Counted from the stretch's first letter, positions 24,870 through 34,408 are shown. The stretch is 64,000 bases of DNA from Brevibacterium album DSM 18261 (GCF_000426445.1 NZ_AUFJ01000009.1:620001-684000), one strand, 5' to 3'. A program made the numbers and translations. Notes: generated from the sequence alone by a model not told the origin.

Positions 24870-25418
24870 TCAGCGGAGGACAGGGGCGAGCACCTCCAGC
24901 TGCGCATCGATGTCGTCGGCCATGCGCTCGAACGCACTGAGCGTCTGCCCGAAGGGATCTGCGACTTTCCGCACCCGCACCTCGCGCGGCAGCCCCTCCC
25001 GAGCCTCGTGAGCAGAGGCGAGAACATCCTCGAGCGCGGACCCCCGCGCGGCACCGAGGCGCACCAGCTCCGCGAGCTCATGCAGCGTGAAGATCCGGCC
25101 GGCCGCCTCGGGCACCAGATTTGTGCAGAAGCTCCGATGGTCTGCGGACATCCCGAGCACCAGACTCGCATCTGCAACCAGCTGCGCCGTCACCTGCCGA
25201 GCAGCATGCGAGGCGCAGGAGAATCCCCGAGCGCGCGCGATCTCCTCGGCTCCCTCATCAGCCGGCCAGCCCCGCAGACCGTGCGTGCCCGCGCTGGTGA
25301 CGGCATCTCCCACATCCAGGAGAGCACGAAGGCTGTGCTCCGCGTACGGCGAGCGGCAGATGTTCCCCGTGCAGATCATGAGAACCCGGCCCGAAGCGGG
25401 GAGAACAGTGCTGGTCAT
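24870..25418 (-). CDS. Second low-molecular-weight protein-tyrosine phosphatase
   Basis: The 182-residue product has the CTGNICRS P-loop near residue 16 and the general-acid segment DPFGQ near residue 158, both intact. Arsenate-reductase homologues share this fold, but the DPFGQ acid and the C-terminal layout fit a protein-tyrosine phosphatase. Its ATG at 25418 lies exactly 7 nt after TACTGT, so I prefer it over the in-frame ATG two codons upstream. It is transcribed apart from the EPS kinase/phosphatase pair and may act on a different target. Confidence 0.88.
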   Translation of the reverse strand: MTSTVLPASGRVLMICTGNICRSPYAEHSLRALLDVGDAVTSAGTHGLRGWPADEGAEEIARARGFSCASHAARQVTAQLVADASLVLGMSADHRSFCTNLVPEAAGRIFTLHELAELVRLGAARGSALEDVLASAHEAREGLPREVRVRKVADPFGQTLSAFERMADDIDAQLEVLAPVLR

Positions 25419-25425
25419 GACCATG

Positions 25426-25431
25426 ACAGTA
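25426..25431 (-). promoter_or_regulatory. Leaderless -10 box of the second phosphatase
   Basis: TACTGT on the minus strand, then 7 nt, then the ATG at 25418. It decides the start codon. Confidence 0.55.
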
Positions 25432-25457
25432 CAAGGGCAGGGGGACGCTAGCCGCCG

Positions 25458-26456
25458 TCAGGCCCGGTCGGCGGCGGCCATGCGCGTCCATCCGCTCGCC
25501 CCGGGCATGAGCCAGGCCCTGACCCTGCCGGACGTGCCGAGAAGCATCAACCCGATGCAGATCGGAATCGCATAGGCCGCCGCGAATAGCCCCCAACCGC
25601 TGAGCTGCTGCTTCAGCGCCCAGATGACAGCTCCGTGTATGAGCAGCACGGGAGTGCTGGTGAAGACCAGGACAGTCGCCGTCCGGAGGACTGGCGCAGG
25701 AATGAAGGGCTCGATCGCCTGAACGAGGAGGATCGCACCACAGGACACAGCAGAGACCGCCAAAAAGCTCAGCACGGGCGTGCCATGGTTTCCCGCCTTG
25801 AGCACGATCGGTGCGGCCCACCCTGCCAGCAGGAGCGCGAGACCTCCGCCGAGCGCAAGAACTGCCGGAAGCGCCACGGAGCGCCGCGTCGCTGCCGTCA
25901 TGCCGACAGGAGCCACTGTCTGCAGCAGTCGACCGACGATGAGGAACTGCAGGGCCCAAAGTGCATTGCCGAAGCCGAGGGGCAAGAAGCTCGTGTAGGT
26001 GCCGAGGGTGACCGATCCTGCGACCGAGAGGACGAGGGCCAGGAGGAGGGGACCCCACCCTTGGGCTCTGTCGATCAGACGCAGCAGGAGACAGGCGAAG
26101 AACATTGCAGTGAGGAACCAGTATGCAGTAAACGGCTCAGTGGCTCTGGCACCGCCCCACACAGTCACAGCTGCCGTCTTCAGCACGATGACCGGGGGCG
26201 CAGAGGTCAGGAACAGCGCGGCGATGAGCACACACAGCAGAGGCGTCCCCCACGCGATGTACGGGCGGATGAGCGTGCGCCACTTGTGCCGGGTTTCCTC
26301 GACGACTCCTCGTCCGGGCTTCCAGAGATATCCGGTGACCACGAAGAACACCGCGACGTACCCGCTCAGAGGCTTATCCGTCCACACGTGCCCCGCCACG
26401 ACGAGGGTCAGAGCGAGGAACCGCACAAGGTCCAACGAGGATGACCGGCTCCCCAT
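25458..26456 (-). CDS. Acyltransferase-3 family membrane protein
   Basis: The 332-residue protein begins SLDLVRFLALTLVVAGHVW, the typical first helix of acyltransferase-3 (OafA/WecH-like) proteins with the conserved histidine, and has about ten helices. GYVAVFFVVTGYLW and the RPYIAWG segment also fit the family. Such enzymes acetylate or otherwise acylate surface polysaccharides. Its closeness to the EPS locus suggests EPS decoration, which is inference. GAGGGAGAGGGGG precedes the ATG. Confidence 0.82.
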   Translation of the reverse strand: MGSRSSSLDLVRFLALTLVVAGHVWTDKPLSGYVAVFFVVTGYLWKPGRGVVEETRHKWRTLIRPYIAWGTPLLCVLIAALFLTSAPPVIVLKTAAVTVWGGARATEPFTAYWFLTAMFFACLLLRLIDRAQGWGPLLLALVLSVAGSVTLGTYTSFLPLGFGNALWALQFLIVGRLLQTVAPVGMTAATRRSVALPAVLALGGGLALLLAGWAAPIVLKAGNHGTPVLSFLAVSAVSCGAILLVQAIEPFIPAPVLRTATVLVFTSTPVLLIHGAVIWALKQQLSGWGLFAAAYAIPICIGLMLLGTSGRVRAWLMPGASGWTRMAAADRA

Positions 26457-26795
26457 ATCTGCCCCCTCTCCCTCGCCGGTGGCCGCGCATCCGCGCCGCG
26501 CTTCCCTGGGGGAACCTGGCAGCAGATCTTCTGGCAGTCCGAATGCTACCTTAACGGGATTTATCGCATTCAACACCATCGGCCAAGGCTCCTACCGCTC
26601 CGCCGGCCTCAAACCACGACCTCAGCTACCGACAGGCGAAGACAGGCGACGTCTCCTGGTCAGAGCACAGCACGACCGGCGCGTCGAAAGACAGCGAAGG
26701 CACAGATGAGCGCAGCCACCGCGGCTGCGCTCATCACGCAGACGTGCAATGCCCGCTTTCTCCGCCAGGCCCCACGCACACCCCCGCGTCCGCAC
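26457..26795. other. Non-coding region between acyltransferase and fba
   Basis: No gene is seen. It holds a relatively AT-rich patch (about 26545-26580) with a minus-strand TAGCAT that may be the acyltransferase -10 box, and a perfect hairpin at 26705-26735. Confidence 0.5.
26705..26735 (-). terminator. Terminator-like hairpin downstream of fba
   Basis: Perfect 13-base arms (GATGAGCGCAGCC and complement) surround a 5-base loop, about 60 bases beyond the fba stop. Confidence 0.6.
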
Positions 26796-27818
26796 TCACC
26801 TCATCCGGTTGCCGGCGGAGCCCAGGTTCTCGCAGGCCTCCACGATGCGGGCGGCCATGCTCGCCTCGGCGGCCTTGCCCCAGGCGCGGGGGTCGTAGAT
26901 CTTCTTGTTGCCGACCTCGCCGTCGATCTTGAGCACGCCGTCGTAGTTCCGGAACATGTGATCGGCCACCGGGCGCGAGAAGGCGTACTGCGTGTCCGTG
27001 TCGATGTTCATCTTCACCACACCGTGGCGCACGGCCTCGGCGATCTCCTCTGCCGTCGAGCCGGAGCCGCCGTGGAAGACGAGGTCGAAGGGCTTGTCCT
27101 GGCCCACCTCGGCACCGATCGTCTGCTGGATCTCGCCCAGCAGCTCCGGGCGCAGCCGCACATTGCCCGGCTTGTAGACGCCGTGGACGTTGCCGAAGGT
27201 CAGCGCCGTGAGGTAGCGCCCCCTCTCACCCGCGCCCAGCGCCTGCACCGTGGCGCGGGCGTCCTCGACCGTGGTGTAGAGCTTGTCGTTGATCTCGTTC
27301 TCGACGCCGTCCTCCTCGCCGCCGACCACGCCGATCTCGACCTCGAGCAGGGTCTTCGCCGCATTCGACAGCTCGAGGAGCTCCTCCGCGATCCGCAGGT
27401 TCTCCTCCAGCGGCACCGCCGAGCCGTCCCACATGTGCGAGCCGAACAGCGGGTCCTCACCGCGCTTCACACGCTCCTGCGACAGCGCCAGCAGCGGCTT
27501 CACCCACGACTCCACCTTGTCCTTGGGCGCATGGTCCGTGTGCAGGACGATGTTGACGTCATAGGACTTCGCGACCTCGGCGGCGAACACCGCGAAGGCC
27601 ACCGCTCCCCGCACCTGGTCCTTGACCGTGGGGCCGGAGATGTACTCGGAGCCCCCGGTGGAGATCTGGATGATGCCGTCCGACTCCGCCTCCGCGAACC
27701 CGCGGATCGCCGCGTTGATGGTCTGCGAGGACGTGCAGTTCACCGCCGGATAGGCGAAGCCCTTGGACTTCGCGTTGTCGATGAGCTCGGAGTAGACCTC
27801 GGGGGAGGCGATGGGCAT
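26796..27818 (-). CDS. fba: Class II fructose-bisphosphate aldolase
   Basis: This zinc-dependent aldolase splits fructose-1,6-bisphosphate in glycolysis and runs in reverse in gluconeogenesis. The 340-residue protein shows VLHTDHAPKD (zinc and catalytic residues), EIGVVGGEEDGV, FHGGSGS and NIDTDTQ, all class II landmarks. CGAAGGAG precedes the ATG at 27818. It is monocistronic, with hairpins on both sides. Confidence 0.96.
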   Translation of the reverse strand: MPIASPEVYSELIDNAKSKGFAYPAVNCTSSQTINAAIRGFAEAESDGIIQISTGGSEYISGPTVKDQVRGAVAFAVFAAEVAKSYDVNIVLHTDHAPKDKVESWVKPLLALSQERVKRGEDPLFGSHMWDGSAVPLEENLRIAEELLELSNAAKTLLEVEIGVVGGEEDGVENEINDKLYTTVEDARATVQALGAGERGRYLTALTFGNVHGVYKPGNVRLRPELLGEIQQTIGAEVGQDKPFDLVFHGGSGSTAEEIAEAVRHGVVKMNIDTDTQYAFSRPVADHMFRNYDGVLKIDGEVGNKKIYDPRAWGKAAEASMAARIVEACENLGSAGNRMR

Positions 27819-27899
27819 GGCTTCTCCTTCGTATGGGGAACCGGGACGGGGAAGTCTCCGCACCCATGCTTTCACCCGCCGCAGGTTTCCACCAGTCAC

Positions 27900-27941
27900 A
27901 CGCCGAGGCGGGAGCAGGCATGCCTGCTCCCGCCTCGGCGT
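27900..27941 (-). terminator. 42-bp perfect palindrome after the BCCT gene
   Basis: Arms of 21 bases without a spacer form a perfect palindrome centred on GCATGC. It lies 13 bases beyond the betP-like stop and before fba. No U-tract follows. Confidence 0.65.
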
Positions 27942-27953
27942 CGGAACACTCCT

Positions 27954-29957
27954 TCAGCGGCCCTCGTGGCCCTGGCCCCGGGAACGCCCGCGGGTGTCGG
28001 GCTCGAGCCCACCCGAACCAGCACGACGGAGCACGACAGGGCCTCTCGTCGCACTTATCCGATAGTCGATGCGATTGTCGATGCGCGACTCGATCTTGTC
28101 GCTCCATTCGTCCTCGAAGCTGGACTTCACATGCGAGCGCATGAACAGGTAGCCCGCCTGGAGCCGGGCCTCGCGCCTGGCGTACTCCGTGATCCGCATC
28201 TCCTCGCGCAGCGCCCTGTGCGTCGAGAAGCACATGAGCAGCAGCACCACGCTGAACGGCAGGGCCGTCGCGAGCGCCGCAGCCTGCAGCGCCCCCAGGC
28301 CGCCGGCCAGCAGCAGGGCGATGGCGAGGAGGCCCTCCATCACCGCCCAGAGGACACGGGACCAGGTCGGCGGGTTGGGATGCCCGCCCGAGGCCAGCAT
28401 GTCCACCACGAGCGAGCCCGAGTCCGAGGAGGTGATGAAGAAGATCGCCACCAGGATGATCGCGATGACAGAGAGGATCGCGCCCAACGGCAGGCCATTC
28501 AGCATGTCGAAGAGCGCGGCCTCTGCAGCGACGTCGCCGCCCTCGGGGAAGATCGGATCGTCGCTGTACAGCTGACGCCAGATGCCGGTGCCGCCCAGCA
28601 CGGAGAACCAGAGGAAGCCCACAATGCTGGGCACGAGCAGGACGCCCGCGATGAACTGACGGATGGTCCGGCCGCGGGAGATGCGGGCGATGAAGACGCC
28701 CACGAAGGGCGCCCACGAGATCCACCAGCCCCAGTAGAAGATGGTCCAGGCGGCATTCCATGCCTCGCCCTCCGCGCCCGTGAATGCCCCGGAGTCGAAG
28801 GTCATGCCCATGAAATTGGCGAGGTAGACACCCAGGGACTCCACGAAGTTCCGCATGAGGAAGAGGGTCGGACCCAGTGCGAGCACGCTGACCAGGAGCA
28901 CTCCGGCCAACGTGAGATTGATGTTCGACAGCCACTTCATGCCCTTGCCCACGCCCGAAGCCACGGAGAGGATCGCGATGAACGTGATGACGACGATGAG
29001 GACCACGAGAACGAGGTTGTCCACGGCATCGACGATGCCGATCGCCTGCATGCCGGAGGCGATCTGCTGCACGCCCAGGCCGAGCGAGGTTGCGATGCCG
29101 AACACCGTGCCGAACACCGCGAGGATATCCACGAGATCCCCGAACCAGCCCTTGACCGCCTGACCGAACAGCGGCTCGAGCGCCCAGCGGATGGAGATCG
29201 GCCGCCCGCGCCGGTGGATGGCATAGGCCAGCGCCAGGCCGATGACGGCGTAGATCGCCCAGGGGTGCAGGCCCCAGTGGACGAAGGTCTGAGCCATCGC
29301 CAAGCCGGTCTGCTCGTCCCCGCCCTGCGGCCATCCCGGCTTCGCGTCGAAGGTGGCGTAGCCCAGCGGCTCGCCCACCCCGTAGAAGACGAGACCGATG
29401 CCCATGCCTGCGGCGAAGAGCATCGCGAACCAGGACAGCAGGCCGAACTCGGGCCTGTCGTCGTCATTGCCCAGCCTCACGTTCCCGAACTTGCTCAGGC
29501 CGATGAACAGGCAGAAGGCGATGAAGCCGGCCACTACGACCATGTAGTACCAGCCGAACGTCGACACGATCCACCCGTTGATGGCTTCCAAGGCGCTGCC
29601 GATCGCGTCCGGAAACGCGATCGCGGCCACTGCCACGCCGAGGATCACGATGAGGGCAGGCCAGAAGACCCGCGGGGCGATCGTCCCCTTCCCCAGCACC
29701 ACTCCCTGGGCACGAAGCTTCCCGACGATGCGCTTGTCCGAATCGCGCTCCTGCAGCTGCTCGGCCTCATCGAGCTCCTCAACAGAGGACTCGGGCGCCT
29801 CGCCCAGCTCTTCGGCCACGAAGGCCTGTGCCTGCTCCCGGAACAGGTCCTCATCCGCGGATTCCGGGGAGTCGCCGTCGACTCCCTCATCTTCGAGGTC
29901 GTCCGCCTGCGTACTGATGAGAACCGCCTCCGGTTCTTCTTCGTTTCCTCTGCTCAT
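27954..29957 (-). CDS. betP: BCCT-family glycine betaine transporter, BetP-like
   Basis: BCCT carriers import betaine or related osmolytes with sodium. The 667-residue protein has twelve helices and the substrate/sodium motifs GMGIGLVFYGVGEP and FYWGWWISWAPFVG, close to BetP of Corynebacterium. The first 75 residues are strongly acidic and the last 60 or so are basic (SRIDNRIDYRIS), the terminal pattern linked to osmosensing in BetP. The ATG at 29957 is preceded by GGAAGG. Betaine as substrate is inferred from motif similarity; choline is possible. Confidence 0.9.
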   Translation of the reverse strand: MSRGNEEEPEAVLISTQADDLEDEGVDGDSPESADEDLFREQAQAFVAEELGEAPESSVEELDEAEQLQERDSDKRIVGKLRAQGVVLGKGTIAPRVFWPALIVILGVAVAAIAFPDAIGSALEAINGWIVSTFGWYYMVVVAGFIAFCLFIGLSKFGNVRLGNDDDRPEFGLLSWFAMLFAAGMGIGLVFYGVGEPLGYATFDAKPGWPQGGDEQTGLAMAQTFVHWGLHPWAIYAVIGLALAYAIHRRGRPISIRWALEPLFGQAVKGWFGDLVDILAVFGTVFGIATSLGLGVQQIASGMQAIGIVDAVDNLVLVVLIVVITFIAILSVASGVGKGMKWLSNINLTLAGVLLVSVLALGPTLFLMRNFVESLGVYLANFMGMTFDSGAFTGAEGEAWNAAWTIFYWGWWISWAPFVGVFIARISRGRTIRQFIAGVLLVPSIVGFLWFSVLGGTGIWRQLYSDDPIFPEGGDVAAEAALFDMLNGLPLGAILSVIAIILVAIFFITSSDSGSLVVDMLASGGHPNPPTWSRVLWAVMEGLLAIALLLAGGLGALQAAALATALPFSVVLLLMCFSTHRALREEMRITEYARREARLQAGYLFMRSHVKSSFEDEWSDKIESRIDNRIDYRISATRGPVVLRRAGSGGLEPDTRGRSRGQGHEGR

Positions 29958-30198
29958 ATTTGTCACCTTCCAAGTTGCGAACAGCGCAAGGACCACAATC
30001 GCACACTCCTGTGATGCGAGTCACGCGGTACCGCAATATGACACGGGCTCGGTTACGACAACACCACATGTGCAAGTCGAAGTGCAATCCGAGACCGTCC
30101 GGACACCGCGCACCCCGTTCCCGCCAGCACGCCGCCGCAGCGCCGCCTTCACCCCCAGGGAACACCCTCCGCAGGTGTGCTCCATGCCACCGCATGGC

Positions 30199-30204
30199 TA
30201 CAGT
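30199..30204 (+). promoter_or_regulatory. Leaderless -10 box of the UMF1-type MFS gene
   Basis: TACAGT, then 6 nt, then the ATG at 30211. No Shine-Dalgarno sequence is seen. Confidence 0.5.
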
Positions 30205-30210
30205 TCCCGT

Positions 30211-31650
30211 ATGAGCACCCCGCGCATCGGCCCCGTCCCCGGCGCCCCCAGCCGCAGCGCCGTTGCGGCCTGGGCCCTGTGGGACTGGGGCTCCGCCGCC
30301 TTCAACGCCGTCATCGTCACCTTCGTCTTCGCGCCCTACCTCACCTCGGCCGTCGCCGCGGACGAGGCCTCGGGCTCCGCCGCCCTCGGCTGGGCCACGG
30401 CCGCAGCCGGCCTCGTCATCGCCCTCGTCGCCCCCGCGATCGGCACGCGCGCGGACACCGGCGGACGGCACCGCTTCTGGTTGGGCTTCCACACCTTCGT
30501 CGTGATCGCCTCCATGGCCGCCATGTTCTTCGTGCGCGACACCCCCGAGCACCTGTGGCTGGGACTGATCCTGCTGGCCGCAGGCAGCGTGTTCTTCGAG
30601 TTCGCGGAGGTCTCCTACAACAGCATCCTGCTCTCACTCTCCACCCCGGCCACCGTCGGCAGGATCTCCGGACTGGGCTGGGGGCTGGGCTACCTGGGCG
30701 GGCTCGCCCTCCTCGTGCTGCTCCTGTTCACCGTCATCCAGCCGGAGACCGGCCTGTTCGGCGCCACGGACGAGAACGGCCTGCGCTATCGCCTCGTCGC
30801 CCTCCTCGCCGCCGCCTGGTTCGCGGTCTTCGCACTTCCCGTGCTGTTCATGGGGCCGCGCTCGGCCACGTCCGGGACGAAGGCGGCACCAGGGAGCGCG
30901 GAAGGGACCGCCGCGCAGGCCGGGAGTGCGCAGGCTGAGACCTCCCCCGCGCCCGAGGCGAACCCGGCCGCCCGCCCCGCCCGCGCCTCGGGCGCCTCTC
31001 CGCTCTCCTACCTCCGCGGCTTCGCCGCCGACTATCGCCGGCTGGGCAGGAGGCTCGCACGCATGTGGCGCGAGGACCACACCACCCTGCGCTTCCTCAT
31101 CGCCTCCGCCGTCTTCCGCGACGGGCTCGCCGCGATCTTCGCCTTCGCCGGCATCCTTGCCGCGGGATCCTACGGCTTCTCCCCCTCGGAGGTCATCGTG
31201 CTGGGAGTCGCGGCGAATCTCGTGGCCGGTCTCGGATCGGTGGGGGCGGGTGTGCTCGACGACCGCCTCGGGCCCCGGATCGTCATCGTCGTGAGCCTCG
31301 TCTGCCTCATCATCGGAGCGATCCCGATCCTGCTCTCCGATTCGCCCGTCGTCTTCTGGGCGGCGGCGATGTTCCTGTGCATCTTCGTCGGCCCGGTGCT
31401 CGCGTCCTCGCGCTCCTATCTCGCCCGGATCACACCGCCGGAGCACGCCGGTGAGAACTTCGGCCTCTACGCGACCACGGGGCGCGCGGTCAGCTTCCTC
31501 GGTCCCGCCTGCTTCTCCCTCGCCGTCATGCTCCTGGGCTTCCAGCGCGCAGGAGCCCTGGGCATCGCCCTCGTCCTGGCGGTGGGGCTCGTGCTGTTCC
31601 TGGGGATCAGGGCACCCGCCGGCGCTGATCCGCGCATTCGCGCGACTTAA
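30211..31650 (+). CDS. UMF1/Atg22-type MFS transporter
   Basis: The 479-residue protein starts with WALWDWGSAAFNAVIVTFVFAPYL, the hallmark first helix of the UMF1 branch (related to fungal Atg22, a vacuolar amino-acid exporter). About 12 helices are split by an Ala-rich loop around residues 220-260. Substrate is unknown in bacteria. The ATG lies 6 nt after TACAGT, suggesting a leaderless mRNA. Its stop codon overlaps the promoter/operator of the acyl-CoA dehydrogenase operon. Confidence 0.85.
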   Translation: MSTPRIGPVPGAPSRSAVAAWALWDWGSAAFNAVIVTFVFAPYLTSAVAADEASGSAALGWATAAAGLVIALVAPAIGTRADTGGRHRFWLGFHTFVVIASMAAMFFVRDTPEHLWLGLILLAAGSVFFEFAEVSYNSILLSLSTPATVGRISGLGWGLGYLGGLALLVLLLFTVIQPETGLFGATDENGLRYRLVALLAAAWFAVFALPVLFMGPRSATSGTKAAPGSAEGTAAQAGSAQAETSPAPEANPAARPARASGASPLSYLRGFAADYRRLGRRLARMWREDHTTLRFLIASAVFRDGLAAIFAFAGILAAGSYGFSPSEVIVLGVAANLVAGLGSVGAGVLDDRLGPRIVIVVSLVCLIIGAIPILLSDSPVVFWAAAMFLCIFVGPVLASSRSYLARITPPEHAGENFGLYATTGRAVSFLGPACFSLAVMLLGFQRAGALGIALVLAVGLVLFLGIRAPAGADPRIRAT

Positions 31651-31675
31651 CGAGCGTACAGTAACTTGTTAGACT
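31647..31675 (+). promoter_or_regulatory. Promoter of the acyl-CoA dehydrogenase operon with inverted-repeat operator
   Basis: TTAACG (31647-31652) and TAGACT (31670-31675) are spaced by 17 bp, a good sigma-70-type promoter. Across the spacer lies TAACGAG-N10-CTTGTTA (31648-31671), a near-perfect inverted repeat suited to a TetR- or MarR-type repressor. Confidence 0.6.
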
Positions 31676-31756
31676 CGCGGCAACGGCCCGCCGACGGCCG
31701 CAGCACCACTCACCCGGGGTCTTACACCCCAAGCAACCGCACACACAGGAGTGTTC

Positions 31757-32950
31757 ATGGACCAGCTTCTGAACAAGGAAGAGCTGGAGTTCGCGCAGCA
31801 CATGCGCGAGTTCTACCGCACCGAGATCCCGGAAGAGCTGCGCTTCAAGGTGGCCACCGGTCAGGACCTGACGAAGGACGACATCGTCACGTCCCAGCGC
31901 ATCCTCAACCAGCACGGCTACGCAGTGCCCAACTGGCCCGTCGAGTACGGCGGCCAGGACTGGACGCCCGTGCAGCGCCACATCTGGCTCGAGGAGATGC
32001 AGCTGGCGTGCGTGCCGCAGCCGCTGGCGTTCAACGCCTCCATGGTGGGCCCCGTCATCGCGACCTTCGGCTCCAAGGAGATCAAGGACCGCTTCCTCCC
32101 CGCCACGGCGAACGTGGACATCTGGTGGGCGCAGGGCTTCTCCGAGCCCAACGCCGGCTCCGATCTCGCCTCGCTCAAGACCTCCGCGGTCCGCAAGGGC
32201 GACAAGTACATCGTCAACGGCCAGAAGACCTGGACGACGCTCGGCCAGTACGGCGACTGGATCTTCATGCTCGTCCGCACCGACCCCACCGTGAAGAAGC
32301 AGGCCGGCATCTCCTTCCTGCTCATCGACATGAAGTCGCCCGGCGTCACGGTGCGGCCGATCCAGCTCATCGACGGCGGCCACGAGGTCAACGAGGTCTT
32401 CTTCGAGGACGTCGAGGTCCCGGTCGAGAACCTCGTGGGCGAGGAGAACAAGGGCTGGACGTACGCCAAGTTCCTCCTGGGCAACGAGCGCACCGGCATC
32501 GCGCGGATCGGCATGTCAAAGGTGAACCTGGCCCGTGCCAAGGCCTACGCCGCCATGACCAAGACCTCCCGCGGGACGCTCCTGGACGATCCGCTGTTCT
32601 CCGCACGCCTCACGGAGATCGAGGCGCGCCTGACCGCCCTCGAGTTCACACAGCTGCGCATCCTCTCCACGCAGGCCGCCGGCTCCGACAAGCCGGACCC
32701 CCGTTCCTCCGTCCTCAAGCTCCACGGCTCGCAGCTCCAGCAGGACATCACCGAGCTGCTCGTCGACGTCCTCGGCCCCCAGGGCCTCGACTTCGTCGAC
32801 TCGACCGCGGTGGGCGAGGGCTTCACCGACCTCCCCGGCGCAGCGGCCAGCGCACTGCCCGACTACTTCAACTACCGCAAGGTGACCATCTACGGCGGTT
32901 CGTCCGAGGTCCAGCGCGGCATCATCAGCAAGGCGATCCTGGGTCTCTGA
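31757..32950 (+). CDS. Acyl-CoA dehydrogenase
   Basis: The 397-residue flavoenzyme shows the FadE-type blocks GFSEPNAGSDLASLKTSA (FAD/substrate loop) and a C-terminal YGGSSEVQRGIISKAILGL. It would introduce the alpha-beta double bond into an acyl-CoA, passing electrons to ETF. ACAGGAG five bases before the ATG at 31757 decides against the GTG two codons earlier. Downstream by 41 bp is a second, divergent homologue, likely forming a heteromeric pair as seen for sterol-side-chain and some branched substrates. Confidence 0.92.
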   Translation: MDQLLNKEELEFAQHMREFYRTEIPEELRFKVATGQDLTKDDIVTSQRILNQHGYAVPNWPVEYGGQDWTPVQRHIWLEEMQLACVPQPLAFNASMVGPVIATFGSKEIKDRFLPATANVDIWWAQGFSEPNAGSDLASLKTSAVRKGDKYIVNGQKTWTTLGQYGDWIFMLVRTDPTVKKQAGISFLLIDMKSPGVTVRPIQLIDGGHEVNEVFFEDVEVPVENLVGEENKGWTYAKFLLGNERTGIARIGMSKVNLARAKAYAAMTKTSRGTLLDDPLFSARLTEIEARLTALEFTQLRILSTQAAGSDKPDPRSSVLKLHGSQLQQDITELLVDVLGPQGLDFVDSTAVGEGFTDLPGAAASALPDYFNYRKVTIYGGSSEVQRGIISKAILGL

Positions 32951-32991
32951 CCCGGCCAGCCCAGACCTACGGATCCAAGGAGAGAACACAG

Positions 32992-34161
32992 ATGGACCTG
33001 GAACTCACAGAAGACCAGCGCGAGCTGAAGTCCACCGTCGCACGCCTGCTGAAGTCCGAGTACGACGCCGCGACCCGCGAGGAGATCCTCGCCTCGGAGA
33101 CGGGCTGGAGCCGCGAGAAGTGGGAGCAGTTCGCGGAGCTCGGCCTGCTGGGCCTGCCCTTCGCCGAGGACTACGACGGCGCGGACATGGGCTTCGCCGA
33201 GGTCGCCGTCGTCATGGAGGAGTTCGGCCGGGCCCTCGTGCTCGAGCCCTACCTCTCGACCGTCGTGCTGGGCGGAGGTTTCGTGAACGCCGCCGGCACG
33301 GATGCGCAGAAGGCGGAGATCCTCCCCGGCGTCGTCGCAGGCGAGACCCTGCTCGCGTTCGCGGGCTTCGAGCCGGCCGGCCGCTATGACCTCACCTCCC
33401 CGGCCGCCTCCGCCGCCGAGGCCGGCGAGGGATACGCCGTCACCGGCGAGAAGACCTCGGTGCTGGGCGCTGCCGATGCGGACACCTTCATCGTCTCCGC
33501 CGCGGCCGACGGCGGTGTGGGGCTGTTCCTCGTGGCCGCCGATGCCGAGGGCGTGACCGTCTCCCCCCGCACGCAGGCAGACGGCGTGCGCACCGGCTCC
33601 GTCCGCTTCGACGGTGCGCAGGCTGTGCGGCTGGGCTCCGGGGATGCCTCTGCGGTCATCGAGAAGGTCGTCGACACGGCCAATGCGGCCCTCGCCGCCG
33701 AGGCCGTGGGCGCCATGGAGACCTCCCTGCAGATGACGGCGGAGTACCTCAAGACGCGCGAGCAGTTCGGGGCGCCCATCGGCGTCAACCAGGCGCTCCA
33801 GCACCGTGCCGCGGACGCCTACGCCACGCTGGAGGGTGCCAAGTCGATGGCGCTGTACGCGAAGCTCGCAGTCGCCGGCGAGGAGGCGGCCGCGGCAACC
33901 GGAGAGGGCGCAGTGGACTCCAAGTCGCGTCACCGCGACGTGCTGGCCGCCAAGCTCATCATCGACAAGGCGGCACGCGAGATCAGCCAGGAGTCGATCC
34001 AGATGCACGGCGGCATCGGCATGACGATGGAGTACCCCATCGGCCACTTCGCCAAGCGCCTCACCGTCATCACCCGGACCTTCGACGACAAGGACGAGGT
34101 CACGCAGGAGCTCGCCTCGCTGGGCGGCCTCCTCGAGCCGCACGCGGCCGATCTGAGCTGA
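32992..34161 (+). CDS. Acyl-CoA dehydrogenase family protein, second subunit
   Basis: The 389-residue protein has the family fold and the C-terminal block ESIQMHGGIGMTMEYPIGH. The FAD-loop region (FEPAGRYDLTSPAAS) lacks the usual SEPxAGSD sequence, so it may be catalytically altered. This is common in the second subunit of alpha2beta2 acyl-CoA dehydrogenases. AAGGAGAG precedes the ATG. It is cotranscribed with the upstream dehydrogenase. The substrate is not determinable. Confidence 0.88.
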   Translation: MDLELTEDQRELKSTVARLLKSEYDAATREEILASETGWSREKWEQFAELGLLGLPFAEDYDGADMGFAEVAVVMEEFGRALVLEPYLSTVVLGGGFVNAAGTDAQKAEILPGVVAGETLLAFAGFEPAGRYDLTSPAASAAEAGEGYAVTGEKTSVLGAADADTFIVSAAADGGVGLFLVAADAEGVTVSPRTQADGVRTGSVRFDGAQAVRLGSGDASAVIEKVVDTANAALAAEAVGAMETSLQMTAEYLKTREQFGAPIGVNQALQHRAADAYATLEGAKSMALYAKLAVAGEEAAAATGEGAVDSKSRHRDVLAAKLIIDKAAREISQESIQMHGGIGMTMEYPIGHFAKRLTVITRTFDDKDEVTQELASLGGLLEPHAADLS

Positions 34162-34205
34162 TCGGGGCGCTCTCCGCCGGGGTTCCGCCCCACGCCGCTC
34201 TGATG

Positions 34206-34252
34206 CACGTAACGCCACCGCAGATCCGGGATATCTGCGGTGGCGTTACGTG
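34206..34252. terminator. Perfect inverted repeat after acyl-CoA dehydrogenase operon
   Basis: Arms of 20 bases (34206-34225 and 34233-34252) pair perfectly around a 7-base loop. This is the first of two such hairpins in the same convergent gap. Confidence 0.7.
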
Positions 34253-34332
34253 TGCTTGGTGGAGAACCCTGTGCACCTCCTGGTGCCAAGCGGCCGCGCG
34301 GTTCGGTCCGCGCTCCACACCATGAGTCCAAG

Positions 34333-34384
34333 ACTGCAAGTGAAACTCAAACTCCGAATCTGCAGTTTGAGTTTCACTTGCAGT
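34333..34384. terminator. Second perfect inverted repeat in the convergent gap
   Basis: Arms of 21 bases (34333-34353 and 34364-34384) pair perfectly around a 10-base loop. They are AT-richer than the surroundings. It lies 24 bases beyond the stop of the minus-strand lipoprotein gene. Confidence 0.7.
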
Positions 34385-34408
34385 TTCAGTGTGAGACGTG
34401 CGCTGCGC

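Noticed and set aside
26706-30014. 1102-codon plus-strand frame across fba and betP
   Set aside because: It runs antisense through two convincing genes and their palindrome, and shows Arg/His/Glu-rich filler with no domain.
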